A DNA stretch of 64,000 bases from Mrakia gelida (GCA_024345305.1 BRON01000020.1:124001-188000); one strand, 5' to 3'. Positions 1 through 12,157 are shown, counted from the first letter of the stretch. Notes: a model not told the origin generated them from the sequence alone. Numbers and translations are program-made.

Positions 1-1098
1 TTGGTGTTGGTTCCTAAAGGAGGGTAGTGAGCTGGTCGAGGGAGGAAGTGATTGGGTTGGAGGTTGAAGGTGGAGCTGTCGGAGGAGTAGGATGTTGGAT
101 TTGGCGGTTGGGAGAGGTGGTTGTGATGGGAGTTGGATAGAGAAGCTGTGATGTTGGCTGTTGCTTTGGAATGGGAGAGTTTGGCTGAAGGGAGAGGGGC
201 AGAGTGGGAGGGAGGCGAGGGAAGACGAGACGAGACGAAGGTTAGCTCGCTCTCGAGCTCACATCGCCAGACAGACCTGGGTTGAGCAGCACGACTCACC
301 CTTCTTCCTCTTACTACCTCCTCTCTTCGCAGCCCGTCCCGTATCCAACTCGACTGCTATCTCTACGTAGCCGGTTCCCTTTGCGAGTTCTGAATCCATG
401 ACGGCTCTCCAAACGTGATCTGGGACGGCGCATCGGGAGACCTTGAAGTCTATCGTTCTAGGATCCACTCCCTCGAGGGACTTGATGTTAGTGGTGACGA
501 AGGTGAGAGCTTCCTGTGCATTGGGGGAAGGAGGGATGGAGGGAGGAAGGCGAGAGTGTGAGCTCGTTCGGGAGGAAGCTCGATAGAACGAGAGAGGGGG
601 ACCGACCTGCCTGGTCTCGAAGAGTTTCCCATAGCAACCTTCTCCATCGTCTCCTCCTAGAACATACTTGCAGAGAGTGTGATCGTAGACGTTGGAGGAG
701 GTTGAGGAAGACGAGGGAGGGAGGTCGTCGAGGAGGAGGTGAGCTTGATTAGATTCTCCGTTTCCTTCTGGGTGGTCGTGCTCGTGCAGTTGGAGAGGAA
801 TCCCATGTTCGTCGAGTTGAAGATGTTGTTCGAGGTGCTGGAACTGGTGAAGCTGGAGGTCGAGATGGTGCTGTTGAAGTTGATCGTGTGGGATGTTGAG
901 CTCGACGTCTGCTGCTCCTTCCTCTCCTCCCTCCTCCTCTTGTCCAAAATCATCGAGCTGCTGCTCTCCTCCTCCAAGATGACCGAGCTCGTTCTCCAAC
1001 TGCTCCTGGTATTCCTGATGCTGGTAGTGCTCCTCCGCATGTTGATGGACCTGATCTTGAAGCGCTTGGACGTGAGAGCTCATCCTCGTTGACCTCAT
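1..1098 (-). CDS. Gln/His-rich protein of unknown function, 3' end off the left edge
   Basis: I do not recognise this protein. On the minus strand an exon opens at an ATG at 1098 (a second in-frame ATG is at 1083). It encodes an N-terminal third rich in Gln, His, Glu and Leu, then a Ser run, then a more ordered segment containing HTLCKYVLGG. A predicted intron at 514-606 (GTCGGT donor, CAG acceptor) joins FETRQ to EALTF in frame. A second at 185-299 (GTGAGT donor, CAG acceptor) leads into a Ser/Asn/Pro-rich tail that runs off position 1. The ordered part (about residues 155-245) contains VDPRTIDFKV and GTGYVEIAVE and is the part most likely to fold. Upstream, a GTGAGT...CAG pair at about 1165-1254 may be a 5'UTR intron. 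The gene is divergent from NSE4. Confidence 0.6.
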
Positions 1099-1919
1099 CC
1101 GAGAAGGCAGGAGGAGGTGGAAAGTGAGGTCGACCTTTTTCGACGACGAAGACGGTTCTTTCCAGCTCTGGAAATCATCCAAAGAAGTGAGATTTCAGGT
1201 TCAGGTCAGTTTCGAGAAGATGGAAGTTGGAAAGAGATCGAACCTGGCACTCACCGAGGGCAGAGGGGGGGAGGGGTGTAGCGGTTGGCGAGAGAAAGGG
1301 CCAGCCGCCAAACCTGCTCAGCCGCTCGACACGAGGGAGACAGGGCGCGTCTCGCATTCTCTATGATCTCTCAGCTCTCTTTGTTGTTTTGCCAGAGGGA
1401 GAGCCTTGCAGAAGAAATTAGAGAGGCGAAAATCTGGAGAGCAGAAATGCAAAGGCGAAAGAGCGAGAAGAGGACGACGCGTCGAGGCGAGGTCTGGGAC
1501 GCTTCAGGCTTGATCGTCTCCAGGTGAGTGACGAACCACGAGTACGAAGAAAAGGTTGATCTCTGAGCTCTTCGAGATGGGTAAGTGAAGACGAGGAGAG
1601 GGAGAGGAGAGTTGGGCGAGCTCGATGCAGACGACGCGTCCCCTCGACGAGCCTGCTTCTTTGTCGTTCACTCTGGATATTTCAACTTCCTCGTGGCTAC
1701 TACCAGCATATCAGCCTCCTAGTATCCTCGCTACTTCAGGTCTAGCCCAAAAATCTTGATGACGCGTGTCCTTCCTTCTCGACGCGACTACTTCTTTTGA
1801 GCCCTCCTCGCCTCGCGGCCGCTCCGCCACCCAACCCTCACTCACTCTCTCTCTCTCCCTTCCCTTCCCTTCCCTCCCCTCGGCTCCCCTTCCTTCCTTC
1901 TCCCTTTCTCTCGTTCAAG
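1099..1919. promoter_or_regulatory. Divergent spacer between the Gln/His-rich gene and NSE4
   Basis: This stretch of about 820 bases has no convincing coding exon. The part nearest the minus-strand gene looks like a spliced 5'UTR. The part before NSE4 is a pyrimidine-rich leader (about 1835-1915). Two perfect GACGCGTC palindromes lie near 1476 and 1631, and an ACGCGT core lies near 1763. ACGCGT is the core of the MluI cell-cycle box bound by MBF in yeasts, which would suit NSE4, but the motif is too common in this window for that inference to be strong. Confidence 0.5.
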
Positions 1920-3980
1920 ATGCCTCCTGCCTCTACTCAAGACAAGCGTCAGATGTCTAAGCAGATGCGTAACCAAGAGAACGAGGCTGAGGTTGACTCT
2001 GATCCGGACGACGGAGGAGGAACGCTCGACGGAACCCAGCCCTCCAGTCGAGCTCAGGGTCAGCAGCAGAGAGTTCAGTTGAGGACAGAACTAAGAACAG
2101 CAGGAGAGATAGCTATCGGTACGCTCTTTCTTCTTCTTCTCTATGTATAGCTGCTAGGAGGATGTAGAGGGAGGAGAGAGAAGGGAAGGAGACGACTTGC
2201 AAACGAGCTCACCTCTCTGCTTCCCTTACCTCCTTCCTTCCTTCGCAGCCAACCGCCTCGACGGCGCGAACCGTACACCCGGAGACATCGAGAAGGACTT
2301 GGTCAAGCAGAACCTCACATTCGGCAGAGGTAAATATCACTCCTCACTCTCAGTCTTCCTCTCACCAGGTTCAAAGAAGAACGAACGAACGAGCTCACCG
2401 AAACCGACCCTCCTCCCTTCCTCCAGTCGACCGCCCTCAGGAAGCGCTTCTGGATGCCAAGGTGCTCATCAGTCACTCGGATGCGGCAGCTCAACAGGCA
2501 AAGATGCTCAAGGTAGATCAGAACGCTTTCGATACGGGGTTCTTCATCTCATCGTAAGTCTCCTCCCTCCTTCCGCCGCTCGTCTCACCCCAGCCTCCTC
2601 CCTTCTCCACTCGTGCTCGCTCTTCACGCTTCCCGCGTGAGGGGAGAGAGGTGGAGAACTGCGAGCTGATCTGTTCTCGTTGGTGTTTGTGTTGGGCTTG
2701 GGCACACAGGATCTCGAAAATCATCGGAAACAAGAGGATGAGGGACGAGGATGGAGACTCGGACGATGGGAGGGACGCGAGGGGAGATTGGGCGACGGTT
2801 GGGTGGATGGGAGTCAAGCATTCGGCTAGGGTGTGTTTGGCGGATTTCTTGTGGGTACTGCTTCCCTTTCGTCTCATCTTGAACCCTCTTAGGGCTGTCG
2901 GGGAAGGGGTGGAGGGCTCGGGGAAGGGAAGGAAGGAGGGAGGGGGGACGCTCGAGCTCACCTTTCCTCCTCCTTCTCCTTCCCTCCGTCGCGTCAAGAC
3001 TCGGACCTCTCGCAGTCTCTCTCAAAGAACGCAACATCGTCAAGCGAGCGAAACTGGTTCGAGACGAAGCAGCCAAGACCAAGCCCAAGGAGATCGAGAA
3101 GAACGGAGATCAGGATCAGAAGGAGACGACGAGGTATGCGATGGAGGTCAGTCGCTCGTGCTCAGCCCCTCCCTCCCTTTCTCGGATCGAAAGCTGACTT
3201 CGCCACACCCGTTGGTTGGTTCCTTCTACCAGCTGTACGACATCCTAATCAAAGCGACGACGGTTCATCAGGAAATCCCTGGGAATGAGGACAGAGGGAT
3301 CAACTTCTTCGAATACGTGTGAGTCTCTTCGTCGCGTCCCTCCTCCCCTTGTCCTGTTCCTCCTTCTCCTCTCGCGATCACCAAGGCTAACACGAGATCA
3401 TCTTCACCAACAGCATCAACCCCAAGTCCTTCTCGCAGACGATCGAGAACATCTTCTACACGTCGTTCAACATCAAGGAGGGGAAGGCCGCTCGTGAGTG
3501 ATCTCCTCCCTTGCTCTTCTTCTCCTCTTCTCCCTTCATTTCAGTCTTCTCTCCTCTTCATCATGACCGTCGTCGCCTCCGTCCTCCATACCTCGTACCA
3601 CCCTCAACTCGTCGTACTGACTCTCCCCTCCTCTCCCTCCCCTCGCTTCCCTTCCCTCCTTCAGTCGCCGTCGACGAGAACTCTGTCCTCACCATCATGT
3701 CTTGCGAGCCAGCCGACACCGGAGACGCAGAAAGTGGAGTCCGAAAGCTTCAGATGGTGCTCGAGATCGATCAGGAGCTGTGGAGGGTCAGTCCGGTCCT
3801 CCCTTCTCTTTCTTCTCCCGTTCCATGTCGTGCGACCTCTCGAAACTCACACCTCCTCCTCTTCTTCCTTTCCCGCCGATCCTCCCTCTCTCGCCAATTC
3901 AGGACGCCATCGAGACCTTCAACATCGTCAAATCCGTATGGATCCCCCACAGGGAAGTGGCCGCTGACGCTCGCGAGTGA
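1920..3980 (+). CDS. NSE4: Nse4, kleisin subunit of the SMC5/6 complex
   Basis: Nse4 is the kleisin that bridges the Smc5 and Smc6 heads in the nuclear SMC5/6 complex, which acts in recombinational repair and replication-fork stability. About nine exons give roughly 356 residues. The N-terminus is acidic and low-complexity. The Nse4 core follows with DRPQEALLDAKVLISHSDAA, then GDWATVGWMGVKHSARVC and the hallmark FLLGPLAV. The C-terminal domain contains INPKSFSQTIENIFYTSFNI and the terminal ELWRDAIETFNIVKSVWIPH. All joins hold frame. The fifth exon uses an AAG acceptor (near 2999), which restores LLGPLAV. The start is the first ATG after the pyrimidine leader and gives MPPASTQDKR. Neighbours are divergent (left) and tandem (right), with no sign of an operon. 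Identification is firm; the extreme N-terminus is less so. Confidence 0.93.
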
Positions 3981-4515
3981 TCCGCTTTCGCCCTCGCCTC
4001 GTCTCTCTTCTTCTTCGCCTCATCTCGACCCGTCCATCTTGTCTTGCTTGCTTTTGTTTCGTTCTTTTGGTCTTTTCACACCTCGCACTTGCATCACCTT
4101 CGTTTTTTTTCATCTTTCTCTATCGCTCATGACCACCCTTCCCTTTCGCGTCGTCGAACCCTCGGTACCTTTTTCGTTTCGTTTCGACGCGACGCGTTTG
4201 TCTTTCTCCCCTCCCCTCTCCCCCATCGCCTCTCGCCTCTTCCCTCCCTTCCCTTCACCCCACGAAAAAAAAAGATGCTTTGCACTCGGTCCTTGCAAGG
4301 CACCCACCCCTTCTGACTTCCCATCAACTCCTTTCTTTGCTTCGTTTCCAGGAACGCAACGAACTCACCCATCGAAACTCGATCCTCCTCTCCTCCTCCT
4401 CTTCGCTCCCAACCACCACCCCCATCAACCCACTTTCGTTTCCCTTTCTTTCTTGGTTTTGCGAACCCTTCTTGAAGCAACAGATACCCCCTCACCCTCG
4501 GACTCAAGAACAAGC
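3981..4515 (+). promoter_or_regulatory. Spacer between NSE4 and the MEI2-like gene
   Basis: About 535 bases, strongly pyrimidine-biased on the plus strand, which is typical of 3'UTR and 5' leader sequence here. One ACGCGT lies near 4193. I see no exon with splice signals or family similarity. Confidence 0.5.
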
Positions 4516-7500
4516 ATGTCGTCGTTGAAGAGGGAGAGGAAGAACGAAGAGAGGGACGAGGTGGGAGCATCGGAGGGAGGAGGAGAGGTGAGTTCTTCGT
4601 TCTAGTTTCTCGTTTCTCGTTCTCGTTTCGAGGTGGGATGAGTGGGGGTCCGAGTGTTCAAGCGTTGAAGGACTGGAAGAGATAGAGGCGAGGATGGGTG
4701 AGATGGGAAGGAAGGCTGGGAGGGAGGGCGAGCGTGCCTGGGAGGAGATGAGCTTCGAGCTTCGAGACGGGAGGGAAAGGGACGTGGAGGGAAGGTTTTT
4801 CGAGCGAGAGAGGGAGAAAGAGAGAAGTGGGAAGAGAGGAGAGTAGACATGGTCTCAATTCTCCGAGAGGGACGAAAGAGTATAGAATTCGGAGGGGATG
4901 GGAGGCATGGGATCGTGAAGAAACGTCAGGGGAGAAACGAGAGGAAGCAGAGATCCGGTTTCCCTCTTCTCTCCTTCCTTCCCTCTATCGTCCAACGAAG
5001 CTGGCTCTCTTTGTTTTCTTTTGATGCAGACCTGCTCAGCATCAACATCAACGCCAACCAAACCCTCAACGACCTCCTCCACAGGACTCCTCTCGCCTTC
5101 TCCCTCACCGTTGCGATTCCAGATCCCTCTCCCTCCTCCTCCTCCTCCTCCTTCCAAGATGACGAAGGCCAGAGCGAGAGGAGGGAACGAGAGGATGTCG
5201 ATCAAGTTCTCTGGGGGGAAGGGTATGGGGATGATGGGAGTTCCTGAGGAGACGGAAGGGGAGGGAGAGGGAGACGATGTGATTGGGGAGGAGGAGGACG
5301 AGGTGAGTTTGGTTTGAGTTAGGTTCCGAGTCCCGTTCGTTCGAGGGGAGGGAGAGATGGATTTTGAGCTGACATGGACGGCTCTCGTTCGTTTCTTGCA
5401 GGCACTGCTGAGGATGAGAAGATCGATGGGGAGGGAGAAGGTGTCGGCTTCGTGAGTGACAACGCGACGTCGTTCGTGCGAGATGACCGTCGTTCCTGAC
5501 TGACGCTCGGACTCGTTCGTTCGTTCTCTTCGTTGCAGGCTTCCTAACATCTTCCAGGTGAGTTTTGAGGTCTCTCTCGTTGTGGGAGGGTCGAAGCTGA
5601 TGCTCCATGTTGTCTTTGATTCGTCGCAGACTCTTTTCTCGACCGCGTTCCCATCGTACCCGTCTTCTCGAAGTTCGTTTCTTTCCCTCCTTGATCTCCC
5701 ATCTCCCTCGTCTCGAGAGCTGACAAGGCTGACTCTTCTACAGACCCTCGAAATAAGAATCTCGCTACACCTCCCTCGTTCGGTCTCGGTCTCTCGTCGT
5801 CGCCCAACAACAACACCACCACCTCCGTCGACGTCTTCTCCAACGCTTTCAACAACGCAGTTCCTTCTCTCAACGACACCTGGCCTACCAGTCCTTCCAA
5901 GGACCAACATACTTCATTCCAAGGTCGGTCTCGCCCTCTTCTCGCCTCTCGTCCCTGGTCGTCGAACTGACGCGTCCTCGTTCCTCCCTCCGACTTGAAC
6001 AGATCTCTCGTTCGGCCATCGCGTCTCCTCTTCTCCTCGAATCCAACTCACACCTCCCATCAAGACCAACGGCAACCCCTTTCAGGCGGGGAAGCTTGAG
6101 CTACCGATCTCGCCGCCTGAGTCTCCCGAGAAGGCGAAGAAGGAGAGGTTGCAGCAGAAGGAGGAGGACGAGAGGGAGTGGAGGGAGTTGGTTGGGTTGG
6201 GAGGGGAGATGCCGACGTGAGTCAATCTTCTTTGGTCCTCGCTCTCTCTTTTTGGACATGAGCTGACTGTAGTTTCTCTTCTTGCCTCGACAGGTCTGCT
6301 CCAGGATCCATCACGTACGTTCTTCTCTCTCCCTGTTTTTTTTCTCGACGCGTCGTCGTTTCCTCGTTCGTTGACCCAACCTTCCGCCCTGCTTTCCCTC
6401 CGCCCCGACTCAGCCACTTCCCCACCTCTCCCAACACCTCCCCAACCTTCCATCTCACTCCTCCTTCTCTCCCTCCCCAACATCACCAAAACAACCATCG
6501 ATCTCACCCTCCTCCTCCTCTTCGACCCATCGCCTCCTACCCTCTCACTCCCACTCCCAGCCGAACTCGATCCACCCTCCTTAGCCCGACGAGCATCAAC
6601 ACTCCTCAGACTCAGGGCTTCCAGGAAGCGAGGTGGTACGAGAACGGAAGTGGCTCGATGTCAGGAGGAGCGTTGCCGGCCTCGCCGGGAGGGTTCCAGG
6701 TCGGCGAGTTGGGAGGAGCGGCGGTCGAGGAGAGTAGGTTTGTGTTGGTTTGGGATCTGCCTGTTGGAGTTGAGATTGGGGTTCTGAAGGAGGTGTTCTT
6801 GGTGAGTGCTCATCCTCTCCTTAAGGCGAGAGTGAACGTGACGACGACGGCGGAAAACTGACCTCGACGCGTTTGGTTTGGTTTGGTTCGTTTCCGTCGT
6901 CGTCGCAGGGTATGGGAGATCTTCGAGCAATTCTCGTCAAGTTCTTGCCTAGTCACGGAGCCGTGAGTCTAGTATCCGCGTTCCGTGTGTCTTGACGAAG
7001 CGACGAGACGAAATGAACTTGAGCTGATCTTGCTTCCCATCTTCGTCGTTTAACCAGATCATCCTCGCCTTCCACGACCTTCGACACGCCATCTCGACTT
7101 CTCGAACCCTTCAACAAAAGACCGTCGATCGACTCGGTCCGTATGTCAAGCTCAGGACCTCGTTCGTCGCGAAGACGACGGTTGAGCAGGTGTGTTCAGA
7201 TTCGTTCGTCTCCCTCCTTCGACTCCCGCTGACGCGTTGCCTTTGCCGTATTTCGATCTCCCAGCTCGTCGGAGACACCAAGCAAGGGATGCAGCTCGTT
7301 GGCGAGAATGACGGAGGAGTCATGGTCACGATGCTCGACATTCAAGGAGGCAGGCTCAGTCTCTTGGGGTTGCAGGCGACTCGTGAGTCTCTCTCTCTCT
7401 CTTCGTTCTTTCCCCTCGAGTCGAGCTCGACCATACTCACAAAGCTCCTCTCCTCTTGCTCTTCGTCTTCTCAGTGGGAGCCTTTGGAGAGTTGAGGAGC

Positions 7501-10098
7501 TTCAGAGTCGTGGGCACGCAGTCTCGAGTGAGTCTGCTCTTCGCGTTTCTCCCACTCTCGTCTTGGTTCGAAGCTTCGAAGTCGAGACTGATCAGCTTCG
7601 TCGCTTGCTTTCGTCATCAGGCCTTCCTCGCCGAGTTCTTCGACAGTCGAGCTGCTAGCAACGCCAAGAACGCTCTTCACAATCGACGAGTTGAGGAGAC
7701 GCTTCGTGAGTCGTTCTTCGAACTCGAGGAAGAGAAGAGACGCGTCGCTGACTCCTCTCGTTTGCTGCATTTTTTGCGTCAGTTCACGTCACCTCCCATT
7801 GTGCTACGATCTCAGCTCCCGTCTTTGACTCTCCCATCACCCCAACTAGACGATCGGATCACGAAGGTTCGTCTTCGTCTCTCGACGCGTCACTGTCTTT
7901 TCTTTCTGCCCTGATCTCGACTCGTCCCTCCCTTCTCAGCCCTCTACCAACACCTCACCTCCATCGTCGCTACCCAAGTTCCGTCTCCCACCAAGTCTCG
8001 ACATCCCACCGACGCCCTCAACGGAGACGCGCCTGCCGTCGGAGGTCCCTTCGATTCTGCGACGAACGGGAGACGAGGATCAACGACAGTTCTCCCCTCA
8101 GCCTCTTCCTACGCCTCAACGTCGTCGTCTCGAGCTCGCCCTCCCCTTGGCGGTCTTCCTTGGAATGCGGAGCAGACTCTCGGAGAAGAGGACGAGGACG
8201 AGGAACTCCTTCTCACCAACTACCTCGCGTCGGGAAGACGATCGTCCAACTTCGTCGGATTCGACAAGAGCAGCGCGAACCTGAACAAGTCGAAATTCTC
8301 GTTTCCTCCCTCCTCCTCTACCTCTTCGACCTTCTCAATGGCAGCAACCTCCGGATACCCTTCTTCCTCATCCTCGAACCTTCACGCCCTCTCGGTTCCC
8401 TCCTCCTACCGACCTTCCTACGCGTCCGCTCCCACCACTCCGGGACCCTTCACCGCTCGATCGTGGATGACTCTTCAAACCCAAGATCAACCCACTACCC
8501 CAGGAACCTCCTTCTCGTTCCAAACCGTCCAAGGAACCCCCTCGACTCCAGCAGCCCTCCTCTCGTTCTTCGCTCAGGCTCAGCGAGAGGTCGAACGAAC
8601 GGGAGACATCGAGTTCATCTCTTCCGCCGTCGGATCTCCTTTCGGAACGACCTTCGGCTTCGGAGGAGCGAGGAACGGGAGACAGCAGCAGCAGCAACAT
8701 CAGCAGCAGCAGCAGCAGCAACAGTTCCGTCCAGGACCCTTCATCGCAGGAGGAGCAGGCCATCAACAGCAGCAACGACAGCCTCAGCTTCCGCCCGGAG
8801 GATTCGACGTCTCGACGAGGAACAGGAGGAGGTTTGAAACCTACCACCCTGGGATGTCTGGAGGTGCACCTACGGATCAGGCGATCCTCCCCGCTCACGC
8901 GAGAGGAGTCTTGTCCGTGTTGAGAGCGGAGGAGGTTCCGGAGGCGAATCGAGTGTCGCTCGAGAGGATCGCGCAGAATCTGGAGTTCAGGACGACGGTC
9001 ATGATCAAGGACGTTCCTAACAAGCTGTCGAGAGCTGTGAGTCTGACCACCTCCTTTGCGAGAGGCTTCGGCCGAAGGGAAGGGGAGGGAGACGAGACGT
9101 GTGAGGACTCGAACTGACCGCGACGCGTCTTATCTTTCTTGCCCCGCCAGGCTCTGATCTCCATCCTCGACTCGGTCGTGCCCCTCGGATACGACTTCGT
9201 CTACCTTCGAATGGACTTTCAAAACAGATGCAACGGTCAGTTCTCGTGTCTCGTCGAGCGAGAGCTTCGGTGAACTGACTTCGCTCTTCACCCTCTTCTT
9301 CCTCAGTCGGGTACGCCTTCGTCAACTTCTCTTCGGTCGAGGCACTCTGGGTCTTTGCTGCTACCAAGATGAACACCAAATGGATGGTACGCTCCCGACG
9401 AGAATGACAGTCGAGGAGGACGATGCGACGGCTGACCCTGTCCGTTCTTGCTCGCGTCTTCCAGATCTTCAGCTCCGAGAAGGTCCTCCAGCTCTCGTTC
9501 GCGAACGTACAGGGAAAGGAGGCTGTGAGTGTGCTTCAGTTCTATCATGGAGGAGGGCTCGTTCGGAAGCTGACCCTCGTTCTCCCTTCATGTTTCGACT
9601 GATTCAGCTCGTCAACAGTTCGCACTTCGCTGCGTCGAGCCCTTCACACGAGCGAAGACTGATCCCTCGCCCTTCTTCCCTCTCCAGAGTTCCGAAACTC
9701 GGCCGTCATGCTTCAAGAGGACGCGTACCAGCCCGTCATCTTCTAGTGAGTCTTCTCGGCCTTCTTTGAGTTCGCTCGTTCTCGAGCAGTCGAGCTGACT
9801 TCGAGCTTTCGTCTTCCTTTCTTCTCAGCACCGACGTTCCTTACCAAGGCAGGCGACAGCCCTTCCCTCCTCCTACGGATCCTCTTCGAAGGGAGAACTC
9901 TCTTCGATCGACTCAGACTCTCGGTCGTGAGTCTGCTCTCGCTTTCCTTTCGATCGTTCGTCGACGCGTCGAGTCCTGACCTCCCTCCAAGCTCTTCATC
10001 GTCCGCCAGTTTACCACCACCTTCAACCTCACCCAGTCCCGCTGACTCGATCCATCTCCAACCCTGGATACTCCTCGTCGGATGGAGCGTTCTTCTAA
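4516..10098 (+). CDS. mei2: MEI2-like RNA-binding protein (C-terminal RRM_2 domain)
   Basis: About 23 exons encode some 1120 residues. The diagnostic part is the C-terminal Mei2-type RRM: RTTVMIKDVPNKLSRAL, then PLGYDFVYLRMDFQNRCNVG and YAFVNFSS, ending with EFRNSAVMLQEDAYQPVIFY-like sequence across the last introns. Two degenerate RRMs precede it: one starts at SRFVLVWDLP (about 6728), the other at MVTMLDIQGG (about 7321). The linker carries a Gln run at 8683-8730. The N-terminal third is Ser/Pro-rich and probably disordered. In S. pombe, Mei2 drives the switch to meiosis by sequestering Mmi1 with meiRNA; Mei2-like proteins in other fungi are less studied, so a meiotic role is inference. Several exons are tiny (19, 21 and 10 nt). 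The last acceptor could be AAG (9993) or CAG (10011); both keep frame to the TAA at 10096. Confidence 0.88.
8683..8730 (+). repeat. CAG-type polyglutamine tract in the MEI2-like protein
   Basis: Mostly CAG/CAA codons encode five Gln, one His and eight Gln between the second RRM and the C-terminal RRM. It is read in the coding frame as a low-complexity linker. Length variation between strains is likely, since it is a near-pure trinucleotide repeat. Confidence 0.85.
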
Positions 10099-10855
10099 GC
10101 GTTATTCTCCCTCCCGCTTCGTTCTTGCATCTTCTCGATTTCGTTCGCGTCGCGTCTCGTCTCTCTCCCTCCTTTCACAACCCCTAATGATCACATCTCG
10201 GATCCAATCATCCCTATATATCCACTCTTCTTCGTCGGATCATCTTCTCTTCTTCTGGCACTACTTCGTTTCCTTGGTTTCCCGCTTCCTCGTCTCGCAT
10301 CCCACCTTCTTCTTTTTGGCCCTCACTTCATTCGGTTCGGTTTCTTCGCATACAGTACAGCACACTCCTTCGCTACATACATACATCACCTCTCTTGTTT
10401 CAGCGCCTCGTTCTTCTTCATCTAGCACCCTCGCACGCTCTCTCTCTCTCGCTCATCCTCTTTTTTGGTTTGGATTCTTCGACTCGACGCGGCTCCTGAT
10501 AGCTTCTTCTCTCTTTCTTGCACTCCCTTCGCACGCATGACTCTCGTTTTCCTGACTGACAACCCTTCGTCTGTAGAACAGCGCTCGTAGACTTGAAGAA
10601 AGGACAAGAGTCGGAGGGAGGAAGGCCTCCGCGCAGTCAGAAGAGTTGATTGGTGAGCCTAGTCTAAATCTTCGGAGACCCCCGCTCTGGAAGATTCTTA
10701 GGAAGATGATTTCTCACCGGCTCTGTAAGGATGCTTGATCATCCTGCACTATCTGCAGCCCTATTTAAGTCTATCGATCTTCCTTTCGATCCCTCACACC
10801 AACACCATCTCGCCTCGATCTCTCTCTCCGCCTCCCTTATACGCTCTTCGCCAAC
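10099..10855 (+). promoter_or_regulatory. Spacer and promoter of the GST gene, with a TATA-like box
   Basis: About 757 bases without a gene. The first part is T/C-rich 3'UTR-like sequence after the MEI2-like stop. A TATTTAAG element at 10762-10769 lies 94 bases before the GST start codon and is followed by a CT-rich leader, so it is a reasonable TATA box. A TATATA string near 10213 lies too far upstream to be assigned. Confidence 0.55.
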
Positions 10856-12157
10856 ATGACTCCTGCCACCCCTCAGTACACACTCTACACTGACATCTCG
10901 GGTAAGAAAAACTTTCGTTCTAGTCAAAGCGATCGCTCGCTGACCTCCCTCGTTTTTCGCGTCGCGACCCAGCTCCCAACGGATTGCGAGTGAGTTTCCG
11001 GCTGCTCCTTCAGCTTCTTTCGAGTGAGACTCACTGACACCTGCTCGATGTGACCTCTACCAGGTCATCATCACCCTCAAAGCTCTTGGAATCACCTACG
11101 AAGCGAAGTACTTGAACCTTCACAAAGGGTCAGTCAGCGTCGACCTTCCGATCTTTTTAGCTCTTCGTCTTGCTGATCCTCGGTTCTCTCTTGCACACTT
11201 TCAGAGAGACGAAGTTGCCTGCTTACGTCGCTGTCAACCCCAACGGTCGAGTCCCTGCACTCGTGGACAACGAGACTGGATTCACGCTTTGGGAGGTCCG
11301 TCGCGTCGCACAGACTCGAAGAGGAACGGTCGAACATGCGCTGACGCATTTGATTCTTTTTGTTCTTACAGAGTGAGGCAATCGTCTCCTACCTCGTCGA
11401 GAAGCACGATCCCTACCACAAGATCTCTGCCGCTACTTTGGAGGACAAGTTCAAGCAGCTTCAGTGGTTGTTCTTCCAGGCTTCCGGACAAGGGTAAGTC
11501 CGAAGATCTTCTTCGTTGCGTATTTACGCTGCCCTTGCACATGTTGACCTCACTCCCCTTTACTATGCGCAGACCTTACTACGGCGTACGTCCTTTCTTC
11601 GCGCGATTTCCACCCGCGACGCGTCCGTCGCGTTCTTGTCGCTGACGATCCTCTCCCCCTTCCAGCAAGTCGTATTCTTCAACCTCTACCATCCCGAGAA
11701 GGTCCCCTCCGTCGTCGAGCGTTTCGAAAAGGAGACCGAACGAGTCATCTTCGTCCTCGAATCTGTCTTGTCGAAGCAGCCTTTCCTCAACGGCGACAAG
11801 GTCACCGTCGCTGATTTGGGATTCATCACCTGGTTCGTTCAGCTTCGTCTACAACAAACACTCATAGAGTATCTACTGACCAACCTCTGATGGTTTGTTT
11901 GGATCCAGGAACCAGTTGGCCTATAGTTTCTTCATGCCCGAGAAGTACGAGCTCAAGACCAAGTACCCCGCCGGTTCGTCGACTTTTCCTGCCCTCGTCT
12001 TTTTGCTCTCGAGATCGGTTCTCGTCGCTGATCATTCTTTGGATGTTTCGCAGTCTGGGCTTGGCACCAGAAGCTTCTCGAGCTTCCCTACGTCAAGGCG
12101 ACTTACGAGGAGAACGAAGCTCTGAAGGCTGCGAAGGACGACGCTGAGAAGCATTGA
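10856..12157 (+). CDS. Glutathione S-transferase, Ure2-like class
   Basis: This cytosolic GST would conjugate glutathione to electrophiles or reduce peroxides and disulfides; the substrate cannot be read from sequence. About nine exons give roughly 240 residues. The N-terminal thioredoxin fold shows YTLYTDISAPNGLRVIITLK, then NPNGRVPALVDNETG (the cis-Pro region) and SEAIVSYLVEKHD. The C-terminal helical domain contains KQPFLNGDKVTVADLGFITW, the N-capping/VADL motif typical of GSTs. APNG after the first strand and the overall pattern fit fungal Ure2/GST-like enzymes. Two predicted exons are only 17 nt (10973-10989) and 13 nt (11573-11585), yet they are needed for a continuous GST fold. No prion-like Asn-rich extension is present, so a nitrogen-regulatory Ure2 role is not suggested. 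Confidence 0.9.

Noticed and set aside
1476..1769. MluI cell-cycle boxes controlling NSE4
   Set aside because: ACGCGT is so frequent in introns and spacers throughout the window that its presence here carries little promoter-specific meaning.
4855..5910. A 351-codon minus-strand frame antisense to the MEI2-like gene
   Set aside because: It crosses exons and introns of a gene whose plus-strand exons join in frame to a conserved domain, and has shadow-type composition.
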